Source: Polynucleobacter sp. HIN7
Lineage (GTDB): Bacteria; Pseudomonadota; Gammaproteobacteria; Burkholderiales; Burkholderiaceae
Direction of reading: 5' to 3'
Assembly: GCF_030297595.1 (NCBI RefSeq)
Contig: NZ_AP028138.1
Coordinates: 1,426,001-1,490,000 of the forward strand
Length of the DNA stretch: 64,000 nt
Below, one piece after another: positions 48,285 to 58,724 of this stretch; within the stretch, counting starts at the first letter, position 1; each line of letters opens with the position of its first letter. A program made the position numbers and the translations under genes. The notes beneath the pieces are model-generated. The model saw only the letters and a list, made by a program, of their open reading frames with translations. It ran no database searches and was not told where the DNA came from.

Positions 48285-49535
48285 TCACATATTGTCAATC
48301 ATCACTTGACCAAATCCCGAGCACGAAACTTGGGTCGACCCTGGTAATAAACGTGCAAAGTCATAGGTGACCTTCTTCGAAAGAATCGCTTTTTCCATCG
48401 AGGAAATGATGAGATCAGCAGCTTCGGTCCAGCCCAAATGACGCAGCATCATCTCAGCAGATAAGATCTCAGAGCCAGGATTGACGTAATCTTTGCCAGC
48501 ATACTTGGGGGCGGTACCGTGAGTGGCCTCAAACATTGCAATGCTGTCAGACATATTGGCGCCTGGCGCAATACCAATTCCGCCAACTTGGGCAGCGAGG
48601 GCGTCCGAGATGTAGTCGCCATTGAGGTTCAAGGTTGCAATCACACTGTACTCATTGGGGCGCAATAAGATCTGCTGCAAGAAGGCATCGGCAATGACAT
48701 CCTTAACAATGATGTCTTTACCGGTTTTGGGATTCTTAAACTTACACCATGGGCCACCATCAACCAGTTGCGCTCCAAATTCTTTCATGGCTAACTCATA
48801 GCCCCAATCACGGAAACCCCCTTCGGTAAATTTCATGATATTGCCCTTGTGAACCAAGGTGACAGAAGGCTTGTCATTATCGATTGCGTACTGGAAGGCT
48901 TTGCGCACCAAACGCTGTGTACCCTCGCGTGATACGGGCTTGATACCAATACTGGAGGACTCTGGAAAACGAATCTTTTTCACGCCCATTTCTTTAATCA
49001 AGAAATCAACCATCTTTTTGGCGCCTTCAGTACCGGCTTCCCACTCAATACCCGCATAAATATCTTCAGAGTTCTCGCGGAAGATCACCATATCGGTCTT
49101 CTCAGGCTCGCGCACTGGAGAGGGCACCCCTTTGAAATATCGCACTGGGCGCAAGCAAACATACAAATCAAGTGATTGACGTAAGGCAACATTCAAAGAA
49201 CGAATACCGCCGCCAACGGGGGTGGTAAGCGGTCCCTTAATGGATACAACGTATTCTTTAACCGCGTCGAGGGTCTCATCAGGCATCCAAACATCTGGAC
49301 CATAAACCTTAGTAGATTTTTCTCCAGCATAGACCTCCATCCAGGAAATCTTGCGCTTGCCGCCATAAGCCTTCTCAACTGCGGCGTCGACCACCTTAAT
49401 CATCACCGGAGTGATGTCCATCCCAGTGCCATCCCCCTCGATAAACGGAATAATGGGGTTATTAGGAACATTGATTGAAAAATCTGGATTAACCGTAATT
49501 TTTTCACCAGCTGGGACTTTAATGTGCTTATACAT
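48285..49535 (-). CDS. icd: Isocitrate dehydrogenase (NADP-dependent)
   Basis: Oxidative decarboxylation of isocitrate in the TCA cycle. 416 residues, E. coli-type: [20 protein letters not shown] (with the regulatory active-site serine), [39 protein letters not shown] (seen in segments) and [21 protein letters not shown] 49535 follows CGGAGAAAAG. Confidence 0.97.
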   Translation of the reverse strand: MYKHIKVPAGEKITVNPDFSINVPNNPIIPFIEGDGTGMDITPVMIKVVDAAVEKAYGGKRKISWMEVYAGEKSTKVYGPDVWMPDETLDAVKEYVVSIKGPLTTPVGGGIRSLNVALRQSLDLYVCLRPVRYFKGVPSPVREPEKTDMVIFRENSEDIYAGIEWEAGTEGAKKMVDFLIKEMGVKKIRFPESSSIGIKPVSREGTQRLVRKAFQYAIDNDKPSVTLVHKGNIMKFTEGGFRDWGYELAMKEFGAQLVDGGPWCKFKNPKTGKDIIVKDVIADAFLQQILLRPNEYSVIATLNLNGDYISDALAAQVGGIGIAPGANMSDSIAMFEATHGTAPKYAGKDYVNPGSEILSAEMMLRHLGWTEAADLIISSMEKAILSKKVTYDFARLLPGSTQVSCSGFGQVMIDNM

Positions 49536-49626
49536 AATGCTTTTCTCCGTTTAACGAATATGGTATTTTCGCATGAGGCAAAACTGCCTATTCCTGAAAA
49601 TGCACTATTTTAATTCCCCTAGCCCT

Positions 49627-50070
49627 ATGATCTGCAAATACTTGACCATTCTGGCGGCTTGTTTTTTCTTCATCCTCACAGAAAATTCCGTTGCCCAAGG
49701 CTCCTCCCTGCCAATCATTGAGCTCAAGGCCGGAATGCACCGAATTGAGGCCGAACTCGCTGACAACCCAGCAGCACGGCAAACTGGCTTAATGTACCGA
49801 ACGTTTATGCCTACTAATGCTGGAATGCTCTTTGTTTTTCCAGAAAAGGCCATTCATTGCTTTTGGATGCGCAATACGAAGTTGCCACTAACCATCGCGT
49901 TTATTGATGATGATGGCAAGATTGTGAATCTTTCCGATATGGAGCCCGAAACCCAGAATAACCATTGCCCCCGGGCGCCGGTTCGGTTCGCTCTCGAAAT
50001 GAATCAGAAATGGTTTGCGCAACGGGCTCTTGGGCCCGGCACGGTGATTACAGGCCTACCAAAACGCTAG
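49627..50070 (+). CDS. DUF192-family exported protein
   Basis: About 147 residues. An N-terminal signal peptide (MICKYLTILAACFFFILTENSVAQG, seen in segments) precedes a DUF192 domain: NPAARQTGLMYRTFMPTNAGMLFVF, CFWMRNTKLPLTIAFID and GLP near the end. The family has no settled function. ATG 49627 gives the best signal peptide; ATGs at 49573 and 49600 in the same frame would lengthen it. It diverges from icd. Confidence 0.75.
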   Translation: MICKYLTILAACFFFILTENSVAQGSSLPIIELKAGMHRIEAELADNPAARQTGLMYRTFMPTNAGMLFVFPEKAIHCFWMRNTKLPLTIAFIDDDGKIVNLSDMEPETQNNHCPRAPVRFALEMNQKWFAQRALGPGTVITGLPKR

Positions 50071-50073
50071 CAA

Positions 50074-50379
50074 CTAACCAAAGTGGCACACGTAATGCAC
50101 CGGTTGCTCAGCACGAATCACAAAATATCCACCAGCCTCAACCGTCCATGATTGTCCAGCAGCAAAGGCCTGTTCGGTCTGACCATTGATGCTGACATAT
50201 GCGGTGCCTTCAATGACTTCCATCACCTCTTTGGTGCTTAGGTCAAAACGTAAGGTACTGGGCAAAATCACCCCAACTGATTTGCGGACACCATTGGGTA
50301 GTGTGACTGTATGTGATACACACTTCCCATCAAAATAAACATTTGCCTTTTTGCCAACTGAAACGCCATCGAACTGCAT
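50074..50379 (-). CDS. ppnP: Pyrimidine/purine nucleoside phosphorylase (PpnP, cupin)
   Basis: A 101-residue cupin-like protein: FDGVSVGKKANVYFDGKCVSHTV, SVGVILPSTLRF and VIEGTAYVSINGQTE are the PpnP (formerly DUF1255) pattern. E. coli PpnP splits several nucleosides with phosphate. AGGAAAGAG precedes the ATG. It lies 24 bp after argG and is probably cotranscribed. Confidence 0.88.
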   Translation of the reverse strand: MQFDGVSVGKKANVYFDGKCVSHTVTLPNGVRKSVGVILPSTLRFDLSTKEVMEVIEGTAYVSINGQTEQAFAAGQSWTVEAGGYFVIRAEQPVHYVCHFG

Positions 50380-50403
50380 ATCAACTCTTTCCTAGTTTGG
50401 TAA

Positions 50404-51633
50404 TTATTTTGTGCGTTTGCGTTTTGAGATTTCAGCAATTCGCATCCGCAAGGCATTGAGTTTAATAAAGCCACCGGCGTCGGCTTGGTTATATGCGCCG
50501 CCATCATCATCAAAGGTTGCAATGGTTTGATCAAATAAAGTATTGGCTGAATCACGTGCTAACACAGAGACTGAGCCTTTGTATAACTTGAGGCGCACAA
50601 CCCCATTCACAGTTTTCTGAGTATGGTCAATTAAGGTCTGTAATGCCAGACGCTCGGGCGACCACCAATAGCCGTTATAGATCAAGGCTGCATAACGCGG
50701 CATTAGGTCATCCTTAAGATGAGCGACTTCACGATCTAAGGTAATACTTTCAATCGCACGATGCGCTTTGAGCAAAATAGTTCCACCAGGGGTCTCATAG
50801 CAACCCCGGCTCTTCATCCCGACGAAACGATTCTCGACCAGATCCAATCGGCCAATGCCATGCGCACCGCCCAGTCGATTTAACTCGGCGAGTAATTCAT
50901 GAGGCTTTAAAGACTTACCATTGATCGCGACTGGGTCACCTTGCTTAAATTCGATTTCAATCACCTGTGCTTGATCGGGGGCCTTCTCTGGGGAAACGGT
51001 CCAGCGCCACATCGCCTCTTCTGCTTCTGCGTTTGGATCCTCGAGATGCCGCCCCTCAAAACTAATGTGTAACAAATTGGCATCCATGGAATAAGGAGCG
51101 CCCCCTTGCTTATGCTTCATTTCTACAGGAATGCCATGTTTTTCTGCATATGCCAGAAGTTTTTCCCTAGAAAGTAAATCCCACTCACGCCAGGGAGCGA
51201 TCACCTTAATGCCAGGTTCAAGCGCGTAATAACCAAGCTCAAACCGTACTTGATCATTCCCTTTGCCGGTAGCGCCGTGGGATACCGCATCTGCGCCTAC
51301 TTGCCGGGCGATCTCAATTTGACGTTTTGCAATTAGGGGGCGAGCGATCGACGTTCCCAGTAAATATTCGCCCTCGTAAATCGTGTTTGCCCGAAACATT
51401 GGAAACACAAAGTCACGCACAAACTCTTCACGCAGATCATCAATAAAGATGTGCTCGGGCTTAATGCCGAATTTGAGCGCCTTGGCGCGTGCAGGTTCGA
51501 GTTCCTCACCTTGGCCCAAGTCAGCGGTGAAGGTTACGATCTCGCAGCCATAGGTATCTTGAAGCCATTTCAGAATCACGCTGGTATCAAGGCCACCCGA
51601 ATAGGCCAGCACGGCTTTTTTAATTTCAGACAT
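50404..51633 (-). CDS. argG: Argininosuccinate synthase
   Basis: Joins citrulline and aspartate in arginine synthesis. 409 residues beginning [24 protein letters not shown] with the N-type PP loop; [17 protein letters not shown] near 120 and [23 protein letters not shown] (seen in segments) are also conserved. It follows argF by 55 bp, and that gap holds a 14-bp near-palindrome. Confidence 0.96.
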   Translation of the reverse strand: MSEIKKAVLAYSGGLDTSVILKWLQDTYGCEIVTFTADLGQGEELEPARAKALKFGIKPEHIFIDDLREEFVRDFVFPMFRANTIYEGEYLLGTSIARPLIAKRQIEIARQVGADAVSHGATGKGNDQVRFELGYYALEPGIKVIAPWREWDLLSREKLLAYAEKHGIPVEMKHKQGGAPYSMDANLLHISFEGRHLEDPNAEAEEAMWRWTVSPEKAPDQAQVIEIEFKQGDPVAINGKSLKPHELLAELNRLGGAHGIGRLDLVENRFVGMKSRGCYETPGGTILLKAHRAIESITLDREVAHLKDDLMPRYAALIYNGYWWSPERLALQTLIDHTQKTVNGVVRLKLYKGSVSVLARDSANTLFDQTIATFDDDGGAYNQADAGGFIKLNALRMRIAEISKRKRTK

Positions 51634-51688
51634 AGTGTTTTTACGATCTCAATAAGTTAAGCAATCACTGCAGTAATGAGGTTTGATT

Positions 51689-52699
51689 TTATAAGCGCCC
51701 GCAGAGTAAGAATTCCATTAAAGCCTTTTGGACATGCAGCCGGTTTTCAGCCTCCTCCCAAACAACACTCTGGGGGCCATCAATCACTCCAGCACTAACC
51801 TCCTCGCCACGATGTGCAGGTAAACAATGCATAAAGAGTGCGTCGGGATGAGCCAATGCCATTAACTGCTCGGTCACCATCCAGTTCTTGAATGCCGCCA
51901 TCCGCGTTGCGTTCTCAGCCTCATATCCCATGCTGGTCCATACATCAGTACTGACCAAATCAGCGCCCTTACACGCATCCTTTGGATCTGCGCAGACGAC
52001 GAGATGGTTAAAGGCAGATGGTTGCAGGCGGGAGCGCTCCAACTGATATCCCTCAGGGGCAGAGAAGCGAAACTCAAAATCCAGTTTCTCAGCCGCCTGA
52101 ATCCAGGTATACGCCATATTGTTTGCATCACCAACCCATGCCACCGTTTTCCCCTGAATCGGTCCGCGTGCCTCGACATAGGTAAATACATCGGCTAATA
52201 CTTGGCAAGGGTGATATTGATTGGTCAAACCATTCATGACAGGAACGCGCGAGTTGGCAGCAAAGCGCTCAATCGTCTGTTGCTCAAAGGTCCGAATCAT
52301 GATGATGTCAGTCATCCGCGAGATGACTTGCGCAGCATCCTCAATCGGCTCGCCCCGTCCTAATTGGGTATCGCGCGTATTCATGTAAACCGCATGCCCA
52401 CCCAACTGATGAACGCCTGCCTCAAAAGAAAGGCGAGTGCGGGTCGAATGTTTTTCGAAGATCATGGCTAGCGTGCGATCGTGCAATGGATGCCAGGTCT
52501 CGTAGCGCTTAAACCGCTCCTTTAACCAAGCGGCGCGGCTAAATAAGTACTCATACTCATCACGACTAAAGTCCGAAAATTGCAGGTAATGCCTGAGTTG
52601 GCCAGGAGATTGTGGCTTCGCCAGAGATTGGCCATTACCCAACTCTGCAAACTGAGCACTTGATGATGCGATCGAAGTGTTATGCGGCTTATTGTGCAA
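51689..52699 (-). CDS. argF: Ornithine carbamoyltransferase
   Basis: Forms citrulline from ornithine and carbamoyl phosphate. Conserved core: FEKHSTRTRLSFEAGV (carbamoyl phosphate site), RTFEQQTIERFAANS, and LFMHCLPAHRGEEVSAGV. The frame starts at TTG 52699, with GGAG 7 bp before it. This gives 336 residues and an extra 34 residues before RHYLQFSDFSRDEYEYLF, where the family normally begins. No ATG or GTG is available near that point, so the N-terminus is uncertain. The rpsT terminator lies only 16 bp upstream. Confidence 0.92.
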   Translation of the reverse strand: MHNKPHNTSIASSSAQFAELGNGQSLAKPQSPGQLRHYLQFSDFSRDEYEYLFSRAAWLKERFKRYETWHPLHDRTLAMIFEKHSTRTRLSFEAGVHQLGGHAVYMNTRDTQLGRGEPIEDAAQVISRMTDIIMIRTFEQQTIERFAANSRVPVMNGLTNQYHPCQVLADVFTYVEARGPIQGKTVAWVGDANNMAYTWIQAAEKLDFEFRFSAPEGYQLERSRLQPSAFNHLVVCADPKDACKGADLVSTDVWTSMGYEAENATRMAAFKNWMVTEQLMALAHPDALFMHCLPAHRGEEVSAGVIDGPQSVVWEEAENRLHVQKALMEFLLCGRL

Positions 52700-52715
52700 A
52701 AGAACGCTCCACTAA

Positions 52716-52743
52716 ACAAAAACCCGCTCAACAGGAGAGCGGG
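52716..52743 (-). terminator. Rho-independent terminator after rpsT, directly before argF
   Basis: On the minus strand a 7-bp stem CCCGCTC / GAGCGGG with a 7-nt loop is followed by TTTTTG. It ends 16 bp before the argF TTG, so it must also affect argF transcripts entering from upstream. Confidence 0.88.
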
Positions 52744-52786
52744 TCAGAAAATCAGTACTTCCTTAGGCCCGCAACAGGCCTAAAAA

Positions 52787-53050
52787 TTAGGCCATTGCTT
52801 TAATCGCAGCAGATAGTCGGGACTTCTGGCGAGCAGCAGTATTTTTATGGGCAATCTTTTTATCGGTAATCTTATCGATGGTCGATTGCGCAGCGACAAA
52901 TACTTTCTTTGCAGCATCTTTATCGCCAGCTTCAATTGCTTTGCGAACTGCCTTAATGGACGTGCGAAGTTTGGAACGCAAACTAGAATTGTGAGCATTG
53001 AGCTTCACGGATTGACGAGCGCGCTTGCGAGCTTGTGCGGTATTAGCCAT
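52787..53050 (-). CDS. rpsT: 30S ribosomal protein S20
   Basis: 87 residues, [30 protein letters not shown] at the N-terminus (seen in segments) and [19 protein letters not shown] at the end, the S20 pattern. It diverges from murJ, as in many betaproteobacteria. The 171-bp gap upstream must hold its promoter; TAGAAT at 53169-53164 on the minus strand is a candidate -10 that would leave a leader of about 110 nt. Confidence 0.96.
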   Translation of the reverse strand: MANTAQARKRARQSVKLNAHNSSLRSKLRTSIKAVRKAIEAGDKDAAKKVFVAAQSTIDKITDKKIAHKNTAARQKSRLSAAIKAMA

Positions 53051-53221
53051 TCAATTAACCTATCTAAACAAATAATTAGAATGAAATCAGTCCCTTAAAG
53101 AAAATGGGGCAAAATTCATCTGCGTTACATGAGATCAAATATTCAATCTCGAAAACCTGACATTCTACCTTAAAGACCCCAAAATGCCCACCCCCTCCCC
53201 CAAATCAGGGAAAATCAGGCC

Positions 53222-54778
53222 ATGAACCTCCTCTCCGCCGCAGCGAAGGTAAGCTCCCTGACCATGGTTTCCCGCATTACGGGATTGGTTCGGGAAACCT
53301 TGATCGCTAGAAGCTTTGGCGCTTCGGAGTGGACCGATGCCTTTAATGTGGCCTTCAGACTCCCCAATCTATTGCGTCGGCTCTTCGCAGAGGGGGCTTT
53401 CTCCCAGGCTTTTGTACCAATCCTGGGTGAAATCTCCAATCGGGGAGAAAAAGATCAGACCCGAGCGCTCATCGACGCGATTGCCACTATTCTGTTTTGG
53501 GCCCTCAGTCTCACGGTCATGATTGGGGTCGTCGCGGCACCAATCCTGGTTTTTATTATTGCAGCGGGCCTCAAGGATGGGGCCGTCTTTGAGACGACCG
53601 TCTTTATGACACGGGTCATGTTTCCCTACATTGGTCTAATTTCCATGGTTTCCTTATCGGCCGGAATCCTCAATACCTTTGGTCGTTTTGCGGTGCCTGC
53701 CTTCACCCCTGTACTCCTCAATCTTTCCTTAATCGGTGGCGCCCTTAATATTGCGCCCACCTTAGAGCAACCAATTTACGCCTTAAGCATCGGGGTCATA
53801 ATCGGTGGTGTCTTGCAGCTGGCGATTCAGATTCCGGCCTTAATGCGACTCGGATTATTGCCTCGCATTGGCCTGCTCCCCAGAAAAATCAAATCGGCCT
53901 GGCAAAATCCAGATGCCCGCCGTGTCCTAAAACTCATGGTACCGGCTGTATTTGCAGTCTCCGTTGCGCAAATTTCCCTCATCATCAATACCAATATTGC
54001 CTCGCATTTGCAAACCGGTAGCGTCTCTTGGCTCTCGTATGCGGATCGTCTAATGGAGTTTCCGACCGCCTTGCTGGGGGTTGCACTTGGAACTGTTTTA
54101 TTACCAAGCCTTAGCAAAGCAAATGCCGCTCAAGATACTGCGCAGGCTGGAGAGTTGTTGATTTGGGGATTGCGCCTCACCTTTTTACTGGCAGCGCCCT
54201 GCGCGATCGCCTTATTTCTGTTTGGCACCCCAATCTCAGCGGTTTTGTACCACTACGGGCAATTTAATGCCATGGATGTGGAAATGACCCGGCAAGCACT
54301 GGCTGCCTATGGTGTAGGTCTGATTGGTCTCATTTTGGTCAAGATCTTAGCCCCAGGGTTTTACTCACGTCAGGATATCCGTACTCCCGTCAAAATTGCA
54401 TTGGTGGTCTTAGTCTTTACACAGCTCGCCAATATCGGGCTCGTGCCACTGTTTGCCCATGCTGGCCTTGCTCTATCCGTTGGTCTTGGGGCGTGTTTAA
54501 ACGCAGCCCTGTTGTGGCTAGGGCTACGTCGACGTGGGGCCCTTCCGAGCGCGGTTGGCTGGTTCAAATATTTCGGTCAACTGCTTGTTGGGCTATTGCC
54601 ACTGAGCATGGTGCTTTTTTATGGTGCACAGGCACACGATTGGCTCGCTTTACAAGTCAACCCCTTGATTCGCATTGGTCTTCTTGGTCTTTGGTTGGGT
54701 GCAGCAGCAATCATTTACTTTGCCAGCCTGTGGATCGTCGGTTTACGCTGGCAAAATTTTCTGCGTCATGCAAAATAG
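53222..54778 (+). CDS. murJ: Lipid II flippase MurJ
   Basis: Flips peptidoglycan precursor lipid II. 518 residues with 13-14 membrane helices; MNLLSAAAKVSSLTMVSRITGLVRETLIARSFG (seen in segments) and LPNLLRRLFAEGAFSQAFVP are the MurJ signature. A GAAAAT hexamer lies 6 bp before the ATG, and no Shine-Dalgarno is seen, so it may be another leaderless case but weaker. Confidence 0.95.
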   Translation: MNLLSAAAKVSSLTMVSRITGLVRETLIARSFGASEWTDAFNVAFRLPNLLRRLFAEGAFSQAFVPILGEISNRGEKDQTRALIDAIATILFWALSLTVMIGVVAAPILVFIIAAGLKDGAVFETTVFMTRVMFPYIGLISMVSLSAGILNTFGRFAVPAFTPVLLNLSLIGGALNIAPTLEQPIYALSIGVIIGGVLQLAIQIPALMRLGLLPRIGLLPRKIKSAWQNPDARRVLKLMVPAVFAVSVAQISLIINTNIASHLQTGSVSWLSYADRLMEFPTALLGVALGTVLLPSLSKANAAQDTAQAGELLIWGLRLTFLLAAPCAIALFLFGTPISAVLYHYGQFNAMDVEMTRQALAAYGVGLIGLILVKILAPGFYSRQDIRTPVKIALVVLVFTQLANIGLVPLFAHAGLALSVGLGACLNAALLWLGLRRRGALPSAVGWFKYFGQLLVGLLPLSMVLFYGAQAHDWLALQVNPLIRIGLLGLWLGAAAIIYFASLWIVGLRWQNFLRHAK

Positions 54779-54783
54779 GAAAT

Positions 54784-55626
54784 ATGCCAACTCAACAACT
54801 TGACTACTTTGCCACCTTGGTTGCTGAGGACGAGCATTTTCCCCTCACGGAGGCATGCATTGCAGTAGCCCAACATGCATTTCCTGATTTAGATGTCCAA
54901 CATACCCTCGATGAGATTGATCAGCTAGGCGATCGACTCAAAAAACGAATCTCCGCCGATGCTTCTGCGGTGCAGCGACTCCAACAGCTCAAACATTTCT
55001 TTTATACCGAACTTGGATTTGGGCCCAATCCCAATGATTTTTATGCCCCCGAGAACTCTTATCTGCATCATGTTTTACAAAGTCGTCGGGGCATTCCAAT
55101 TTCATTGGCGATCTTAATGATGGAGCTTGGCAATCAGATTGGATTAAAAATCCGTGGGGTGTCCTTTCCCAATCACTTTATGCTGCGCGTTTCCTTACCC
55201 CAAGGCGAGATCATTATGGATCCGCTGACTGGTGCATCCCTATCGAAGCACGAACTTCAAGAGATGCTCGATCCGTATTTGGAGGCAAAGGGTTATGTTG
55301 GCGAGTTACAACTCCCACTGAACGTATTTTTGCGAGTCTCCAGCTGCCGCGAGATCATCTCGCGCTTTTTGCGTAACCTGAAACTCATTTATACCGAACA
55401 TGAGCGTTGGGAGCGCTTGTTGGGGGTTCAACAGCGACTTGTGATCCTCTTGCCTGATGCCGTGGAAGAGATTCGGGATCGCGGCCTAATCTATGCGCAA
55501 TTGGAGTATTTGCGCCCCGCCATCGACGATATGCAGCAATACCTCACTGAAGTTCCTAATGCCACAGATGCCGATGAGATCCGGGAGCATATCGCCACGC
55601 TTGAGCATCAAGTGCGTCAACATTAA
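54784..55626 (+). CDS. SirB1-family protein (transglutaminase-like/TPR)
   Basis: A 280-residue cytoplasmic protein. LKHFFYTELGFGPNPNDFYAPENSYLHHVLQSRRGIPISLAIL (seen in segments) and VSFPNHFMLRV are typical of the SirB1 transglutaminase-like domain, followed by a helical repeat (YAQLEYLRPAIDDMQQYL). The function of the family is not settled. ATG 54784 lies 5 bp after murJ; the longer open frame lies inside murJ and is rejected. Confidence 0.85.
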   Translation: MPTQQLDYFATLVAEDEHFPLTEACIAVAQHAFPDLDVQHTLDEIDQLGDRLKKRISADASAVQRLQQLKHFFYTELGFGPNPNDFYAPENSYLHHVLQSRRGIPISLAILMMELGNQIGLKIRGVSFPNHFMLRVSLPQGEIIMDPLTGASLSKHELQEMLDPYLEAKGYVGELQLPLNVFLRVSSCREIISRFLRNLKLIYTEHERWERLLGVQQRLVILLPDAVEEIRDRGLIYAQLEYLRPAIDDMQQYLTEVPNATDADEIREHIATLEHQVRQH

Positions 55627-55640
55627 TTTCAACAGAGCGG

Positions 55641-56612
55641 ATGTCGGCCAAGGTTTTATCGATTGTGGGCCCTACCGGGGTCGGCAAAAGTAATTTAGCG
55701 CTTGAGTTAGCCAGGCAATGCCGCCAACAGCATCTGAATATCGAGATCATCAGCATGGACTCCGCCCTAGTTTATCGTGGGATGGATATCGGGACAGCAA
55801 AGCCCACTGCTGCTGAACAAGCTGAGGTTAGGCATCATCTGATTGATATTCGTGATCCGAGCGAGAGTTATTCAGCGGCTCATTTTGCTAGCGATGCAAA
55901 ACAATTAATTGAAGAGATTCAGGCGCGGGGACATATTCCACTCATTGTGGGGGGAACCATGCTGTACTGGCGAGCCTGGGTTTATGGGTTCTCCAAATTA
56001 CCCCCTGCCGATCCACAAACCCGCAAACAGCTCGATGATGAGGCTGCCTTACTGGGTTGGCCCGGCATGCATGCCAAGCTTGCTCAAATTGACCCTGTCA
56101 CTGCCGGTCGACTACAGCCTAACGATAGCCAACGAATTCAGCGAGCGCTCGAGGTCTATGCATTAACGGGCCAACCCATATCTCAGTTGTTTGAAGAGTC
56201 ACCAAGCGCTACTGGGCGTGATTCAGAGCTCTCCGAGCATGCCGTTGAAGTGATTTCTTTAGAACCGAGTAACCGTCAATCTCTGCATACCCGTCTTGAA
56301 GAACGTTTTGATCAAATGCTTGAAAATAATTTCATGGACGAGGTGCGCTCTTTATTTGAGCGCGGCGACTTGCATACTAATTTGCCAGCGGTTCGCTCGG
56401 TGGGCTATCGCCAGGTGTGGGAATACTTAGAGGGCAAGGTAGATTACTCGACGATGAAACAAAAAGCATACGCTGCCACACGACAGCTCAGTAAACGTCA
56501 GATGACTTGGCTAAGAGCGATGCAGCGGCATACGTTTGACCCATTGAACCCAGCAGAACTTCAAGCCGCAAAATCAATGGCGATGGTCACCCTCCAAAGA
56601 TCCTTTAAATAA
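55641..56612 (+). CDS. miaA: tRNA dimethylallyltransferase
   Basis: Adds dimethylallyl to A37 of tRNAs that read U-starting codons. 323 residues with the P loop [35 protein letters not shown] (substrate Asp) and [17 protein letters not shown]. It lies 14 bp after the SirB1 gene and overlaps the convergent purM by 8 bp. tRNA-Leu(CAA), encoded at 5.6 kb, reads UUG and is a likely substrate. Confidence 0.96.
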   Translation: MSAKVLSIVGPTGVGKSNLALELARQCRQQHLNIEIISMDSALVYRGMDIGTAKPTAAEQAEVRHHLIDIRDPSESYSAAHFASDAKQLIEEIQARGHIPLIVGGTMLYWRAWVYGFSKLPPADPQTRKQLDDEAALLGWPGMHAKLAQIDPVTAGRLQPNDSQRIQRALEVYALTGQPISQLFEESPSATGRDSELSEHAVEVISLEPSNRQSLHTRLEERFDQMLENNFMDEVRSLFERGDLHTNLPAVRSVGYRQVWEYLEGKVDYSTMKQKAYAATRQLSKRQMTWLRAMQRHTFDPLNPAELQAAKSMAMVTLQRSFK

Positions 56613-57693
56613 GAATCGTTTGTGGCGCTCCCTCTGGACGCTGAGCAATATCACCTAACAACCAAGCATTTAGGCCTTGCTGTTCAATACTAGCAATCAC
56701 AGCTTTTGCTTCTTGCTGTTCAACGACAACCACCATCCCAATGCCGCAATTGAAGACACGCACCATCTCCGCATCAGCAACGCCGCCTTTCATTTGCAAC
56801 CAACGAAACAGCGGTGGCAGGCTCCATGAATCACGACGCAGCACTGCTTGGGTATTCTCTGGTAACACCCGTGGGATGTTATCCACTAAACCGCCACCCG
56901 TAATATGCGCCAATCCCTTCAAAGGATGTTGCGACATCACATTTAAAAGTTGCTTAACGTAGATTTGAGTGGGTGCCATCACTAATTCTTGCAAGGTCTT
57001 ACCCTCAATGGTCTCACTGGGTTTTGCGCCAGCTCGCTCAATAATCTTCCGAATTAAGGAATAGCCATTTGAATGCGCGCCACTAGATGCAATTCCAATA
57101 ATTGCGTCACCCGGCCGAATAGTGGAGCCATCAATAATTTTCGATTTCTCAACCACGCCAACCGCAAAGCCTGCCAAATCGTATTCACCCGGCGGATACA
57201 TGCCTGGCATCTCAGCAGTTTCACCCCCAATTAAGGCGCAGCCAGCTAACTCACACCCCTTGGCAATTCCGGCGATTACGGTGGCCGCTGTATCCACTGA
57301 TAACTTACCGCATGCAAAGTAATCGAGAAAGAAAAGAGATTCGGCGCCTTGGACCAAAATGTCATTCACGCTCATCGCCACTAAATCCTGGCCAATCGTC
57401 TCATGGGCATTCCACTCAAAAGCAAGCTTTAGTTTGGTGCCAACCCCATCGGTACCGGATACCAAAATGGGTTCTTTGTAGCGTTTGGGTACCTCAAATA
57501 AAGCCCCAAATCCTCCAATTCCCGCCAAAACACCATCACGCATGGTCTTTTTTGCTAGTGGCTTAATGCGGTCAACTAGAGCGTCCCCAGCGTCAATATC
57601 GACACCCGCGTCACGGTAAGACAAGCCTGGGCTTTTTGATGGATTAGTCATAAATGGGTCTTCAAAAATGGGTAAATCCTGCAGATCAGTCAT
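56605..57693 (-). CDS. purM: Phosphoribosylformylglycinamidine cyclo-ligase
   Basis: AIR synthetase of purine synthesis. [40 protein letters not shown] and [11 protein letters not shown] are conserved. ATG 57693 gives 362 residues; ATG 57651 ([14 protein letters not shown]) matches the E. coli length better. TCTAAC 7 bp before ATG 57693, with TTCATA 17 bp further up, is a weak promoter that would favour the upstream start. Divergent from the permease gene. Confidence 0.93.
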   Translation of the reverse strand: MTDLQDLPIFEDPFMTNPSKSPGLSYRDAGVDIDAGDALVDRIKPLAKKTMRDGVLAGIGGFGALFEVPKRYKEPILVSGTDGVGTKLKLAFEWNAHETIGQDLVAMSVNDILVQGAESLFFLDYFACGKLSVDTAATVIAGIAKGCELAGCALIGGETAEMPGMYPPGEYDLAGFAVGVVEKSKIIDGSTIRPGDAIIGIASSGAHSNGYSLIRKIIERAGAKPSETIEGKTLQELVMAPTQIYVKQLLNVMSQHPLKGLAHITGGGLVDNIPRVLPENTQAVLRRDSWSLPPLFRWLQMKGGVADAEMVRVFNCGIGMVVVVEQQEAKAVIASIEQQGLNAWLLGDIAQRPEGAPQTILI

Positions 57694-57734
57694 TTACATC
57701 GTTAGAATCTCTGAATTCTAGAGTATGAAGGCCC

Positions 57735-58724
57735 ATGGCTGAAATTTTTACCCCTTTTCTATTTGCATTTATTTTGGCTTACATTCTGAGGCCCTTGGTT
57801 CTGCGTCTTCAAAATCTAGGACTTGGTAAAACCCTTGCCAGCAGCATCGGCATGCTTTTTGGGCTTGGTGTTTTTCTCATCATCCTGTTACTGCTGATTA
57901 ATCTACTGCGCTATGAAATTCCTCTCATTAAGGCTCAGCTACCCATTTGGCTTCAAAGTCTGCAAACGTGGCTGGGGCCTAAATTACTCAGCCTGAATAT
58001 TGAGATCGATTGGCTCGCTTTGCGAGATGCGATTATGCAAAAATTGACTGCTCATTTTTCTGCAAACGCCAACCAAATATTAAGTACGAGTTTTGAAACC
58101 ATCTTAGCCTCTGGTAGCTCCGTACTTGGCGGCCTCGTCAATATTGTCTTGATTCTCTTCGTTCTTTTTTATCTGCTGATTGATTGGAAACACTTCTTTG
58201 AATTACTCAAGCAACTGCTTCCCATTCGCTATCAAGATACTGCGGTCAGGTTAGCACTAGAAACCGACTTGTTGCTATCGCAATACCTACGTGGGCAAAT
58301 GCTGGTGATTTTGATCATGGCGGTTTTCTATAGCGCTGGGTTAAGTTTGACAGGTATGCATGGAGCACTCGGTCTAGGCGTATTTACCGCCTTGGTGATT
58401 GTGATTCCTTATATTGGGATTGCACTGGGTCTGATTCTGGCGATCCTATCGGTCATTTTGCAATTTGGGCTTGGACCTGAACTCGTGATTGTGCTGGTCG
58501 TATTTGGGATTGGCCAAGTGCTCGAAGGATTTTTCCTAACCCCCCGTTTAGTAGGCGAACGAATTGGGCTTCACCCAGTGGCGGTTTTATTTGCTTTACT
58601 AATCTTCGCTAAATTATTTGGATTTTTTGGAGTGTTACTTGCCCTACCAGCTAGCGCGGTTGTGTTGGTATTGATCCGCTTTGCATGGTCGCAATACGCC
58701 CAAAGTACCTGGTATCAAAAGTAA
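57735..58724 (+). CDS. AI-2E family transporter (PerM/YdiK-like)
   Basis: A 329-residue membrane protein with about seven helices. LAYILRPLVLRLQ, VLFYLLIDWKHFFELLKQLLP and the C-terminal GFFLTPRLVGERIGLHPVAVLFALLIF (seen in segments) are family features. Members move diverse substrates, and the name does not prove AI-2 export. It overlaps hda by one base (TAATG). Confidence 0.88.
   Translation: MAEIFTPFLFAFILAYILRPLVLRLQNLGLGKTLASSIGMLFGLGVFLIILLLLINLLRYEIPLIKAQLPIWLQSLQTWLGPKLLSLNIEIDWLALRDAIMQKLTAHFSANANQILSTSFETILASGSSVLGGLVNIVLILFVLFYLLIDWKHFFELLKQLLPIRYQDTAVRLALETDLLLSQYLRGQMLVILIMAVFYSAGLSLTGMHGALGLGVFTALVIVIPYIGIALGLILAILSVILQFGLGPELVIVLVVFGIGQVLEGFFLTPRLVGERIGLHPVAVLFALLIFAKLFGFFGVLLALPASAVVLVLIRFAWSQYAQSTWYQK

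Noticed and set aside
53210..53221. GAAAAT 6 bp before the murJ ATG as a tenth leaderless promoter
   Set aside because: Only four of six bases match the -10 consensus and no -35 is visible, so I kept it out of the main list.
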